Origin: Peptoniphilus catoniae
GTDB taxonomy: Bacteria > Bacillota > Clostridia > Tissierellales > Peptoniphilaceae
DNA length: 64,000 bases
Assembly: GCF_901447155.2 (NCBI RefSeq)
Contig: NZ_LR588418.1
Span: 1 to 64,000 of the forward strand
Direction: 5' to 3'
The notes under the pieces are model-generated. The model worked only from the letters and a program-made list of their open reading frames with translations. It did not search any database and was not told the DNA's origin. Both the position numbers and the translations under genes were made by a program. Position 1 is the first letter of the stretch. Each line of letters starts with the position of its first letter. Shown one piece after another: positions 37,692 through 44,370 of this stretch.

Positions 37692-38028
37692 CAATTAATA
37701 TGACGAATCCTCCCAAACCTTTATATCCAAACAGCCTAAAAGCGTTTTAAGGGGTAAGAAGGGGGAGCGCGAGGGGGACGTTAAGTGTAGCCCTAACCCG
37801 ATTTTTGAAAAAAATCGTAGGTAGGTCTCATGCAATCATTTGTCTGAAGCTTGCTTCAGTAACAAATGTCTGCTGAGAATCGCAACTCCCTTAGTCCCCC
37901 TCGTATAAAAACAATTAAATATAATAAAAAAGAGAGATTTCTCCATGCGTTCGCTATCGTTCACTTAGTCGAGATGACAGACTAAAAAAGTCCGTTCACT
38001 TAGTCGAGATGACAGACTTCAAAATCCC
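37692..38028 (+). repeat. Structured repeat unit, copy A
   Basis: First of two tandem ~337-bp units. Its core has a closing stem CGAGGGGGAC (37770-37779) / GTCCCCCTCG (37894-37903), a hairpin CGATTTTT / AAAAATCG (37799-37817), and a two-part hairpin CATTTGT-CTGAAGC / GCTTCAG-ACAAATG (37837-37868). No ORF. It ends in Q-type REP units. Confidence 0.82.
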
Positions 38029-38367
38029 CAATTAATATTATGAATCATTTAAAACCTTTATATCCAAACAGCTTAAAAGCGTTTTAAGGGGTAAGAAGGG
38101 GGAGCGCGAGGGGGACGTTAAGTGTAGCCCTAACCCGATTTTTGAAAAAAATCGTAGGTAGGTCTCATGCAATCATTTGTCTGAAGCTTGCTTCAGTAAC
38201 AAATGTCTGCTGAGAATCGCAACTCCATTAGTCCCCCTCGTATAAAAAACAATTATATATAATAAAAAAGAGAGATCTCTCCATGCAGTCGCTATTGCTC
38301 ACTTAGTCGAGATGACAGACTTAAAAAGTCCGCTCCCTTAGTCGAGATGATAGACTTCAAAATCCCC
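38029..38367 (+). repeat. Structured repeat unit, copy B
   Basis: Second tandem copy, offset 337-338 bp from copy A; the core is almost base-for-base the same, and all three stems are kept. Confidence 0.82.
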
Positions 38368-38590
38368 AGTCATTTCCACCGAGCGAAGCACCCCATCCCA
38401 CCCAGTCATTTCGACCGAGCGTCAGCGAGCGGAGAAATCTCTTTTTAATTCCAGCCTCTCTCCCCTATATGTCAAATAAATAAATAATAGCAAAATCCGC
38501 CGCTAAACAAGCCCCGCAACAAAGAAAGAAACCTTGATTTTTCAAGGCCTCCCACCAATATTTCTCCAATATTTCATTAAACTTACATTT

Positions 38591-38607
38591 TGTAATACAA
38601 CTGTAAT
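38591..38607 (+). promoter_or_regulatory. WalR-type site upstream of S-layer gene
   Basis: TGTAAT, 5 bp, TGTAAT, matching TGTWAH-N5-TGTWAH. It abuts the -35 at 38608, a usual place for an activator. Confidence 0.45.
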
Positions 38608-38635
38608 TTTACAACCGGCCCTTTTAGTGTATAAT
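38608..38635 (+). promoter_or_regulatory. sigma-A promoter of S-layer gene
   Basis: TTTACA (38608-38613), 16 bp, TATAAT (38630-38635). It gives a leader of about 140 nt. Confidence 0.72.
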
Positions 38636-38680
38636 AATAACACAAGAGGAACAATGACAATTAAATATTATTTTAGTAAT

Positions 38681-38760
38681 GAGGTAATGTTTAACTTGTC
38701 ACCTCTAGCTGTTTAAATAAACAGCGACAGAAGTTTAAGACTTTTGTAGGTCTACAAAAA
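38681..38760 (+). promoter_or_regulatory. Hairpin-rich 5' leader of S-layer mRNA
   Basis: Three stems in a row: GAGGT/ACCTC (38681-38705), GCTGTTT/AAACAGC (38708-38725), TTTTGTAG/CTACAAAA (38742-38759), then AAGGAGGT at 38765-38772. Such leaders often stabilise abundant surface-protein messages. Confidence 0.55.
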
Positions 38761-38783
38761 TTTTAAGGAGGTCGTAAGACAAG

Positions 38784-41609
38784 ATGAACAAAAAACTTTT
38801 ATCCCTTGTACTTGCACTAGTGATGGTACTGGGAACATTCACAACTGTCTTCGCCGAAGAAGCTAAAGCAGAAAAAGTTGAAAAAGTAGTTGGAAAAGAA
38901 AACAAAATCCAATACATTATCGACAAAAAATTTGTTGAAGGCTACGGCAATGGAGACTACGGATATGATAAGAATATCAAGAGATCCGAAATTACTAAGC
39001 TATTAGTTTATGCTAACGGTAACAAAGAACTTGCAGACAAAATCCAAGGTTCAATGCAATTGTACACAGACGTTGATACAAAGCACTGGGCAAACGGAGT
39101 TATCTCAGTAGGTTCAACAGTGCCTTCAAAGGCAAACAATCTACCTATGCTAAACGGTTATCCTGATGGATCTTTCAAACCTGAAAACGACGTAACATAT
39201 GCAGAACTTGCAAAAATGTTAGTTGTTCTTGTTAAGAAAGATTTAACAAAGGATATGTACGATGAAGCTAACGCTCATTGGGCATCTCAATGGATGACTT
39301 GGGCAGCACAACTAGGTATCCTAGATGACGTAACTGTAACTGATTCAAGTGCACCTGCAAACAGAGCAGACGCATTTACAATGGTTTACAACGCACTTTA
39401 TAGCATGGAATATTTCCACAGAACACCAGTTGGTGAAAACATGGGAATCATTTCTCAATTAAAGAATAGCGAACTTACTCTAAACCAAGGCGAAAAAGCT
39501 AAAACTTATAAGATTACTGAAAACACAGTATTTGTACTTTACAATCAACACAATACACTTGATGTAAATGCAAACGTAAAAGATGCAAAGACACACGTAT
39601 CAACAGCAGTTAAGGCAAGAGCAATTTCTAACCCTGAATACTACTATGGTTCTCTAGTAAGAGTTCTATCTAACGATAAGGGCGAAGTTACTCACATTCT
39701 TGAACTTGGTAACCCAAGATACCTTGCATTAGGTCATACAGACACTGCAAAATGGACTCACACATCAATTGAAGATAATGTAATTGATACTAACCAACGT
39801 TGGAGAGGCGTTGCAGATGCAACAGTAGAAACTTCAATATCAGAAGAATTAGGCAAAACCTCTGACTACAGATATGGTGTTGGCGCTAAGCTAAACTATA
39901 AGAACGGCGCTGCAAAAACTATTTCTTTCCATCAAGGATATTTCGCTAGAAAGCCTATCAATGAAACAGGAACAGAAAGATATAAAAACAACTACAACTA
40001 TATAGATGAACAATATCAAGGCAAAGATGTTAAGCTTGTTAAAGAAGTAAAATTAACTTCAGCAACAAGATACTATGTAGCTGACGTTTATAGAAACCAA
40101 TTAACAGAAGTTAAAAATGCTGACGAAGCAATTAGAATTCTTGGCAATACAACAGCTTCTAACTGGTTCTTTGATGTATATGTAGGATATGACGGATTTG
40201 GCAACAGAGAAGCTCATGAAACAGCAGGTCACACAAATCTTGTAGGATACAATGAAGCTAAGGTTGTAGTATTTAACGCAGTTCAAAGAGATAACAACGG
40301 TTCAGTTACACTAAGAGTTAAAAACGAAACTAATAACGTTTACGGTATTACTTTAGAAGATACTAAGGGTAATGTTATCGATAAGAACGTAGAAGCTTAT
40401 AGAAACTACTTCCCATACAACTTCAATACAAGAAACGACTCAGCTAAGCTTGATGTTATAACATTTAGCCTAAACAACGCTTTAGGTTTTGAAGCAGAAA
40501 TGCTAATTGACCACAGCAAAACAGACAAATACCCAATTGTTGAAATTACTGACATTCAAGACAGAGCTCTTATCGTAAGAGACAAATGGGGCGCAACTGC
40601 AGTACTTTACATGGATAGCGAAACTGATGTATTCCTAGAAGGACAAATCAAGAGGGGTGCACTAATTCAATTCCACACTGAAAAAGACAATAAGCTAGTT
40701 AAAGATGGTAAAGTTAACGAACTTAACTATGTTGACGTAGTATCTGTAATGCCTGAAGGAAAGGGAATAGTTCCAGCAGGTTCACTACAAGGCGTTGTTG
40801 AATTTAACCATGGCAACCAAGTAGCAGGTAGCGTAAGAGTAGTTAACGATGTTACTGAATACGGCAACCAATATCACAAGGTAATTGTTGATGTAGACAG
40901 AAACCTATATGATGGAAAAGACTATTCAGACAGATCTTACTTCGTTCTTGACAACACTGAAGCTTACAGACTAATCAAATGGCTACAAGATGGTCATACA
41001 AATACAAAATTCAGATTCAAGGTTAAGGCAAGCAGAATCGCTGAAGTAAAAGACGAAATGTATGATATCGAAGTACTAGTTGGAGACACTTGGTACAAGA
41101 TTAATGACAAATATGACTATGTAACCTTAGCACAAGTTAAGGCTATGTATGATCAACTAGCTGCAAAGTACAATGCTGATGGTAGCGGAGTTACTTTTGC
41201 TAACTACAAAGATGCTGAAAAAGATTTAAAAGCAATTGCTGACAAAGTAAAGGAATTAAGTCTTGAAGATCAAGCAGTACTTGACAGCACACCTTATAAG
41301 CCTGTAAAGGACGCTGTTGAAAAGAAAGTTAAAGATGCTACAGAACTTGAAACAGAACTTGCAAAGGTAACAGACGCAGATATCGAAAATCTTGATAATA
41401 CTCTAACAAATCCTGCAGATGTAAAAACAGCAGTAGAAGGAAAAGTAAATGCAAAAGTTAATCCTAATGCAACTGCAACAGCTACATTAACAGATGGAGC
41501 TACAGTTTACGCTCCTGAAAAGCCTGTAAAAGCTAAAGTTACTTTAACATCAGCAGCTGATGCTACTTTAACAGCAGAAAAAGAAATAACAGGTAACATT
41601 GCTAAATAA
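38784..41609 (+). CDS. S-layer protein with N-terminal SLH domains
   Basis: 941 residues. Signal peptide ends near TVFAEE (residue 24). Residues ~35-210 hold SLH-type modules (IIDKKFVEGYGNGDYGYDKNIKRSEITKLLVY; HWANGVISVGS...NGYPDGSFKPENDVTYAELAKMLVVL; HWASQWMTWAAQLGILDD...NRADAFTMVYNAL), which bind pyruvylated wall polymer. The ~700-residue rest is Asp/Asn/Lys/Thr-rich beta-type sequence with no enzymatic motif. The very strong ribosome site, structured leader and own terminator indicate high expression: probably the main S-layer subunit. The gene is flanked on both sides by REP repeats and copies of the same structured unit. Confidence 0.9.
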   Translation: MNKKLLSLVLALVMVLGTFTTVFAEEAKAEKVEKVVGKENKIQYIIDKKFVEGYGNGDYGYDKNIKRSEITKLLVYANGNKELADKIQGSMQLYTDVDTKHWANGVISVGSTVPSKANNLPMLNGYPDGSFKPENDVTYAELAKMLVVLVKKDLTKDMYDEANAHWASQWMTWAAQLGILDDVTVTDSSAPANRADAFTMVYNALYSMEYFHRTPVGENMGIISQLKNSELTLNQGEKAKTYKITENTVFVLYNQHNTLDVNANVKDAKTHVSTAVKARAISNPEYYYGSLVRVLSNDKGEVTHILELGNPRYLALGHTDTAKWTHTSIEDNVIDTNQRWRGVADATVETSISEELGKTSDYRYGVGAKLNYKNGAAKTISFHQGYFARKPINETGTERYKNNYNYIDEQYQGKDVKLVKEVKLTSATRYYVADVYRNQLTEVKNADEAIRILGNTTASNWFFDVYVGYDGFGNREAHETAGHTNLVGYNEAKVVVFNAVQRDNNGSVTLRVKNETNNVYGITLEDTKGNVIDKNVEAYRNYFPYNFNTRNDSAKLDVITFSLNNALGFEAEMLIDHSKTDKYPIVEITDIQDRALIVRDKWGATAVLYMDSETDVFLEGQIKRGALIQFHTEKDNKLVKDGKVNELNYVDVVSVMPEGKGIVPAGSLQGVVEFNHGNQVAGSVRVVNDVTEYGNQYHKVIVDVDRNLYDGKDYSDRSYFVLDNTEAYRLIKWLQDGHTNTKFRFKVKASRIAEVKDEMYDIEVLVGDTWYKINDKYDYVTLAQVKAMYDQLAAKYNADGSGVTFANYKDAEKDLKAIADKVKELSLEDQAVLDSTPYKPVKDAVEKKVKDATELETELAKVTDADIENLDNTLTNPADVKTAVEGKVNAKVNPNATATATLTDGATVYAPEKPVKAKVTLTSAADATLTAEKEITGNIAK

Positions 41610-41648
41610 CTTAAAATAAACTTAGTTTATTAAAGTTAAATAAAAGAT

Positions 41649-41682
41649 TAACCCGAGAGGAAACTCCCGGGTTTCTTTTTTT
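41649..41682 (+). terminator. S-layer gene terminator
   Basis: Stem AACCCG.GAG / CTC.CGGGTT (about 41649-41672) with a GAAA loop, followed by TTCTTTTTTT. Confidence 0.9.
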
Positions 41683-41709
41683 GCCCTTTTTTAACATCCC
41701 CACACCCCC

Positions 41710-42240
41710 AGTCATTTCGACCGAACGAAGTGAGCGGAGAAATCTCCACCCCACCCCCAGTCATTTCGACCGAGCGCTTTATATACCCCAGTCATCTTGA
41801 GCGAGCGCAGCGAGTCGAAAGATCTCTCTTTCCAGTCATTTCCACTGGAGCGAATGAAATGAGCGAAACGGAGAAATCTCTCTTTTTATTGTGAGATCTC
41901 TCCATGCTTTCCCTTAGTCGAGATGACAGACTTAAAAAAGTCCGCTCCCTTAGTCGAGATGACAGACTTCAAAATCCTCAATTAATATGATGAATCATTT
42001 AAAACCTTTATATCCAAACAACCCAAAAGCGTTTTAAGGGGTAAGAAGGGGGAGCGCGAGGGGGACGATAGGGAGAATCGCAACTCCCTTAGTCCCCCTC
42101 GTATAAAAACAATTAAATATAATAAAAAAAGAGAGATCTCTCCATGCGTTCGTTACACTCACTTAGTCGAAATGACAGGCTTAAAAAAGTCCGCTCCCTT
42201 AGTCGAGGTGACGGTCTTTATAATCCTTCGGTCGAGATAA
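41710..42240. repeat. REP-like repeat array downstream of S-layer gene
   Basis: P-type units at about 41710-41747, 41759-41785 (partial), 41790-41830 and 41836-41882; Q-type units at about 41890-41970 and 42131-42235. Between the Q units lies copy C of the structured unit. The apparent 93-codon ORF across 42144-42425 reads through repeat sequence and is not a gene. Confidence 0.85.
41979..42130 (+). repeat. Structured repeat unit, copy C (internally deleted)
   Basis: Matches copies A/B at both ends, including the closing stem CGAGGGGGAC (42057-42066) / GTCCCCCTCG (42092-42101), but about 100 bp holding the two inner hairpins are gone; GGGAG/CTCCC forms a small inner stem instead. Confidence 0.8.
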
Positions 42241-42266
42241 CAGGATCCCACACCAAAAAAGAACAC

Positions 42267-42295
42267 TTGTTTTATTTCCTCTCTTATATTATAAT
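42267..42295 (+). promoter_or_regulatory. Promoter of sigma-amidase cassette
   Basis: TTGTTT (42267-42272), 17 bp, TATAAT (42290-42295). An inverted repeat AAGAAC-ATAA-GTTCTT (42301-42316) lies right at the predicted RNA start and could be an operator. Confidence 0.65.
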
Positions 42296-42340
42296 CTTAA
42301 AAGAACATAAGTTCTTAATTTATATAAAGGAGGTTTTAAA

Positions 42341-42892
42341 ATGGACTACAAGGACTTTAATTCGCTTTTGGATAGGTGTCTTAATGGGGACAATGAGGCC
42401 AGGCTTGATTTGCTTAATGCTTTGACTCCTCTTATTGCTTCTTCTATTAAGTCTTATTGTCCTATTTGGCAGGAGTATGAGGATTTATTTCAGGACGGGG
42501 TTTTGCTGGTGCTGGAGTGTCTTGAAATTTATAATCCTTCTAAGGGAAGGTTTTTAAATTTTGTGAAGAATTATTTAAGGTTTTATTTTCTTGATACTTT
42601 TAAATATCTTATTGTTGGAGAGTATTTTGAGGATATTGACGGAAAGGAGGATTTTGCTAATTTTTTAAGGGATACTGCTAATGTTGAGGAGGAGGTTTTG
42701 TCAAGAATGGACTCTGATGATTTGAAAAGGGCTCTTGGTCTTTTGACTAAAAGGCAAAGGGATGTAATTGTCATGTATTATTTTCTTGATATGAGACTTG
42801 ATAGGATTGGCGAGGCTCTTGACATTAAAAGGTGGACTGTTGTTAATACTAAGAGGAGGGCTATTGAAATTTTAAGGGGGTTTTTATGTTAG
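42341..42892 (+). CDS. Sigma-70-family RNA polymerase sigma factor
   Basis: 183 residues. Region 2 spans about 25-90 (SYCPIWQEYEDLFQDGVLLVLECLEIYNPSKGRFLNFVKNYLRFYFLDTF), region 4 about 125-180 (ALGLLTKRQRDVIVMYYFLDMRLDRIGEALDIKRWTVVNTKRRAIEILRG). No region 1 or 3 and no anti-sigma gene beside it. It is like the small alternative sigma factors that drive phage, bacteriocin or toxin genes. AAAGGAGGT precedes the ATG. Its end overlaps the amidase gene by 7 nt; it likely controls the cassette or itself. Confidence 0.85.
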   Translation: MDYKDFNSLLDRCLNGDNEARLDLLNALTPLIASSIKSYCPIWQEYEDLFQDGVLLVLECLEIYNPSKGRFLNFVKNYLRFYFLDTFKYLIVGEYFEDIDGKEDFANFLRDTANVEEEVLSRMDSDDLKRALGLLTKRQRDVIVMYYFLDMRLDRIGEALDIKRWTVVNTKRRAIEILRGFLC

Positions 42893-43356
42893 TTAATAAG
42901 CTGCCTATTGGCTTTAATTTTTCTAAAAGGGCTTCTGAGCCTAGGTTTATCGTGGTTCATGATACGGGTAATCCTGCAAGGGGTGCTGATGCACAGGCGC
43001 ATTTCAGGTATTTTAACGGTGGCTATAGAGGGGCTTCGGCTCATTATTTTGTTGATGATAAGGAAATTGTTGAAACTGTTGAGGTGTCAAGGTCTGCTTG
43101 GCATTGTGGCGACGGCAGGGGCAAGTACGGCATTTGGAATTATAATTCTATCGGAGTTGAGCTTTGTATTAATGAGGATGGTGATTGGGAGAAGACCAAG
43201 GCTAATGCTCTTGTTTTAATTAGATTTTTGTGCAGGTTTTATAAAATCAGCAAGTCTAATGTTGTAAGGCATTATGATGCAAGTAGAAAGATCTGCCCGG
43301 GGAGGATGTCAAAGGACAATTGGAAGGAGTGGTGGATTTTTAGGGAAATGATTTAA
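42886..43356 (+). CDS. N-acetylmuramoyl-L-alanine amidase (endolysin-like)
   Basis: 156-residue single Amidase_2 (T7-lysozyme/PGRP fold) domain that cuts the amide between muramic acid and the stem peptide. Zinc ligands are His in FIVVHDTGN (near residue 24), His in VVRHYDAS and Cys in KICPG. GASAHYFVDDKEIVETV and NYNSIGVELCIN are typical. There is no signal peptide and no wall-binding domain, so it would need a holin or lysis to reach the wall, as phage endolysins do. Overlaps the sigma gene. Confidence 0.92.
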   Translation: MLVNKLPIGFNFSKRASEPRFIVVHDTGNPARGADAQAHFRYFNGGYRGASAHYFVDDKEIVETVEVSRSAWHCGDGRGKYGIWNYNSIGVELCINEDGDWEKTKANALVLIRFLCRFYKISKSNVVRHYDASRKICPGRMSKDNWKEWWIFREMI

Positions 43357-43403
43357 TAGCAACTTAGGGATATTTTTTCTATATATATAGTGGAGGTGAT
43401 AAT

Positions 43404-43628
43404 ATGGCATATACTGATAGACTTGACAAGGTTACTTTAAAAATCGGCATTGTTAACGGCACCAATAAGAATGGAGAGACTATTGTTTCTTATAAGTCTT
43501 TTAAAAGTGTAAACCCGACTTGCAGCAGCGATGTTTTGGCTGAGGGTGCTAAACAAATTGCGGCTCTTTTTCCGAGTCAAATGGCAGATATGAAAAAGGT
43601 TGTAGAGTATAGTTTAATTAATGGTTAA
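43404..43628 (+). CDS. DUF1659 family small protein
   Basis: 74 residues; the pattern DKVTLKIGIVNGTNKNGETIVSYKSFKSVNP matches DUF1659, a small Bacillota family of unknown function nearly always found next to DUF2922 and YvrJ genes. No signal peptide or membrane helix. GTGGAGGTGATA precedes the ATG. Third gene of the cassette. Confidence 0.82.
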   Translation: MAYTDRLDKVTLKIGIVNGTNKNGETIVSYKSFKSVNPTCSSDVLAEGAKQIAALFPSQMADMKKVVEYSLING

Positions 43629-43653
43629 TGATTAATAGTTAAGGAGGTGTATT

Positions 43654-43872
43654 ATGGGTAAAAAAACTTTGGAGCTTAATTTTCTTGATGAGAATGATAA
43701 GTCTTTAAGATTTTCCATTGCCAACCCTAAGGAAGGGATTAACAAGGCGCAGCTTGTGGGTATTGAAGACTATATTGTTAAGAATGAAATGTTTGTAGGT
43801 CCCAGCGGAAAGCTAAAAGGTTTCGGTACTGCAAAGTACAGAGAAGTTACAGAAACTGATTTATTGGCATAG
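43654..43872 (+). CDS. DUF2922 family small protein
   Basis: 72 residues, KKTLELNFLDENDKSLRFSIANPKEGINKAQLVGIEDYIVKNEMF: the DUF2922 pattern, unknown function. No export signal. TAAGGAGGTG lies ahead of the ATG. It is 25 nt after DUF1659 and 16 nt before the YvrJ-like gene. Confidence 0.82.
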   Translation: MGKKTLELNFLDENDKSLRFSIANPKEGINKAQLVGIEDYIVKNEMFVGPSGKLKGFGTAKYREVTETDLLA

Positions 43873-43888
43873 TTCGGGAGGTGATTTC

Positions 43889-44041
43889 TTGAATATTAAT
43901 GAACTTTTTGCAAATATTGCAAATATCGGTTTTCCAATTGCCATTTCTTGTTATTTGCTAACGAGGCTTGAGGGGAAAATGTCTGATCTTTCTAATTGCA
44001 TAAATGAACTTAATAGAAATATTGAGAAATTTATCAACTGA
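43889..44041 (+). CDS. YvrJ-like small membrane protein (50 aa)
   Basis: A 50-codon ORF with TTG start, 6 nt after CGGGAGGTG. It reads MNINELFANIANIGFPIAIS... One hydrophobic segment (about residues 12-26, GFPIAISCYLLTRLE) is followed by an amphipathic charged helix (KMSDLSNCINELNRNIEKF). This is the YvrJ family layout and also that of short BhlA/UviB-type holin-like proteins. It could give the leaderless amidase access to the wall (inference). Confidence 0.75.
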   Translation: MNINELFANIANIGFPIAISCYLLTRLEGKMSDLSNCINELNRNIEKFIN

Positions 44042-44057
44042 CACTTATGTGCCGGAT

Positions 44058-44082
44058 TTGGAGCTTAGGCTCTTTTTTTTAT
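44058..44082 (+). terminator. Cassette terminator
   Basis: GAGC-TTAG-GCTC (44061-44072) followed by eight T; short but GC-rich. Confidence 0.75.
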
Positions 44083-44098
44083 GCCCTTTTTTATTTTC

Positions 44099-44280
44099 CA
44101 GTCATTTCCACCGACCAACCCCACACCCCAGTCATTTCGACCGAACGCAGCATCCCACCCTTCCAGTCATTTCGACCGAGCGCCAGCAAGCGGAGAAATC
44201 TCTCTTTTCATACATAGAAATCTCTCTTTTCATACATAGAAATCTCTCTTTTCATACATAGAAACCTCCCTTTTCATAAA
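44099..44280. repeat. REP units and 22-bp tandem repeat
   Basis: P-type fragments at about 44100, 44129 and 44164, then the tail of the last unit is repeated in tandem: a 22-bp unit (AGAAATCTCTCTTTTCATACAT) starts at 44194, 44216 and 44238, with a fourth, degenerate copy from 44260. Together with 44281-44370 this fills the gap before whiA. Confidence 0.88.
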
Positions 44281-44301
44281 AAATTAAATAATACATTGTT
44301 G

Positions 44302-44330
44302 TGGAAACAATTGCATGAATGATGTATAAT
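44302..44330 (+). promoter_or_regulatory. Promoter of whiA operon
   Basis: TGGAAA (44302-44307), 17 bp, TATAAT (44325-44330). An inverted repeat ATTGTT/AACAAT (44295-44311) overlaps the -35. Confidence 0.6.
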
Positions 44331-44370
44331 GATTCTATGCTAGATTTATGTGTGCATAAGGGGTGGGAGT

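Larger units (their letters stand above)
37522..38450. repeat. REP-like palindromic repeat array upstream of S-layer gene
   Basis: About 930 bp without genes. Two mirror-image unit types alternate: P, AGTCATTTCGACCGAGCG-(A/CAGCGAGCGGAGAAATCTCT), at 37522-37559, 37574-37620, 38368-38395 (cut short) and 38404-38443; and Q, roughly its reverse complement (GAGATCTCTCCATGCG... to ...AGTCGAGATGACAGACT), at 37632-37682, 37933-37982 and 38271-38322, plus half-copies at 37990-38019 and 38328-38356. P followed by Q can fold into a long hairpin. Two copies of a larger structured unit are embedded (separate entries). Confidence 0.88.

Noticed and set aside
37522-38450. CRISPR-like array in the repeat region
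   Set aside because: Units vary in length and orientation and the intervals are not unique spacers; REP/BIME organisation fits better.
38534-38716. 60-codon ORF upstream of the S-layer gene
   Set aside because: Spans the promoter and leader hairpins, no ribosome site, no protein-like pattern.
42144-42425. 93-codon plus-strand ORF
   Set aside because: It reads through Q-type repeat sequence and the promoter into the sigma gene in another frame.
42341-44041. Complete prophage
   Set aside because: No integrase, terminase, capsid, tail or replication genes; only a sigma factor, an endolysin-like amidase and small genes.
44004-44261. 85-codon plus-strand ORF
   Set aside because: Made of the YvrJ gene end, terminator and REP repeats in a shifted frame; low-complexity Ser/Phe/His protein.
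44194-44280. CRISPR array
   Set aside because: The 22-bp units are directly adjacent with no spacers, and no cas genes are present; it is a simple tandem repeat.
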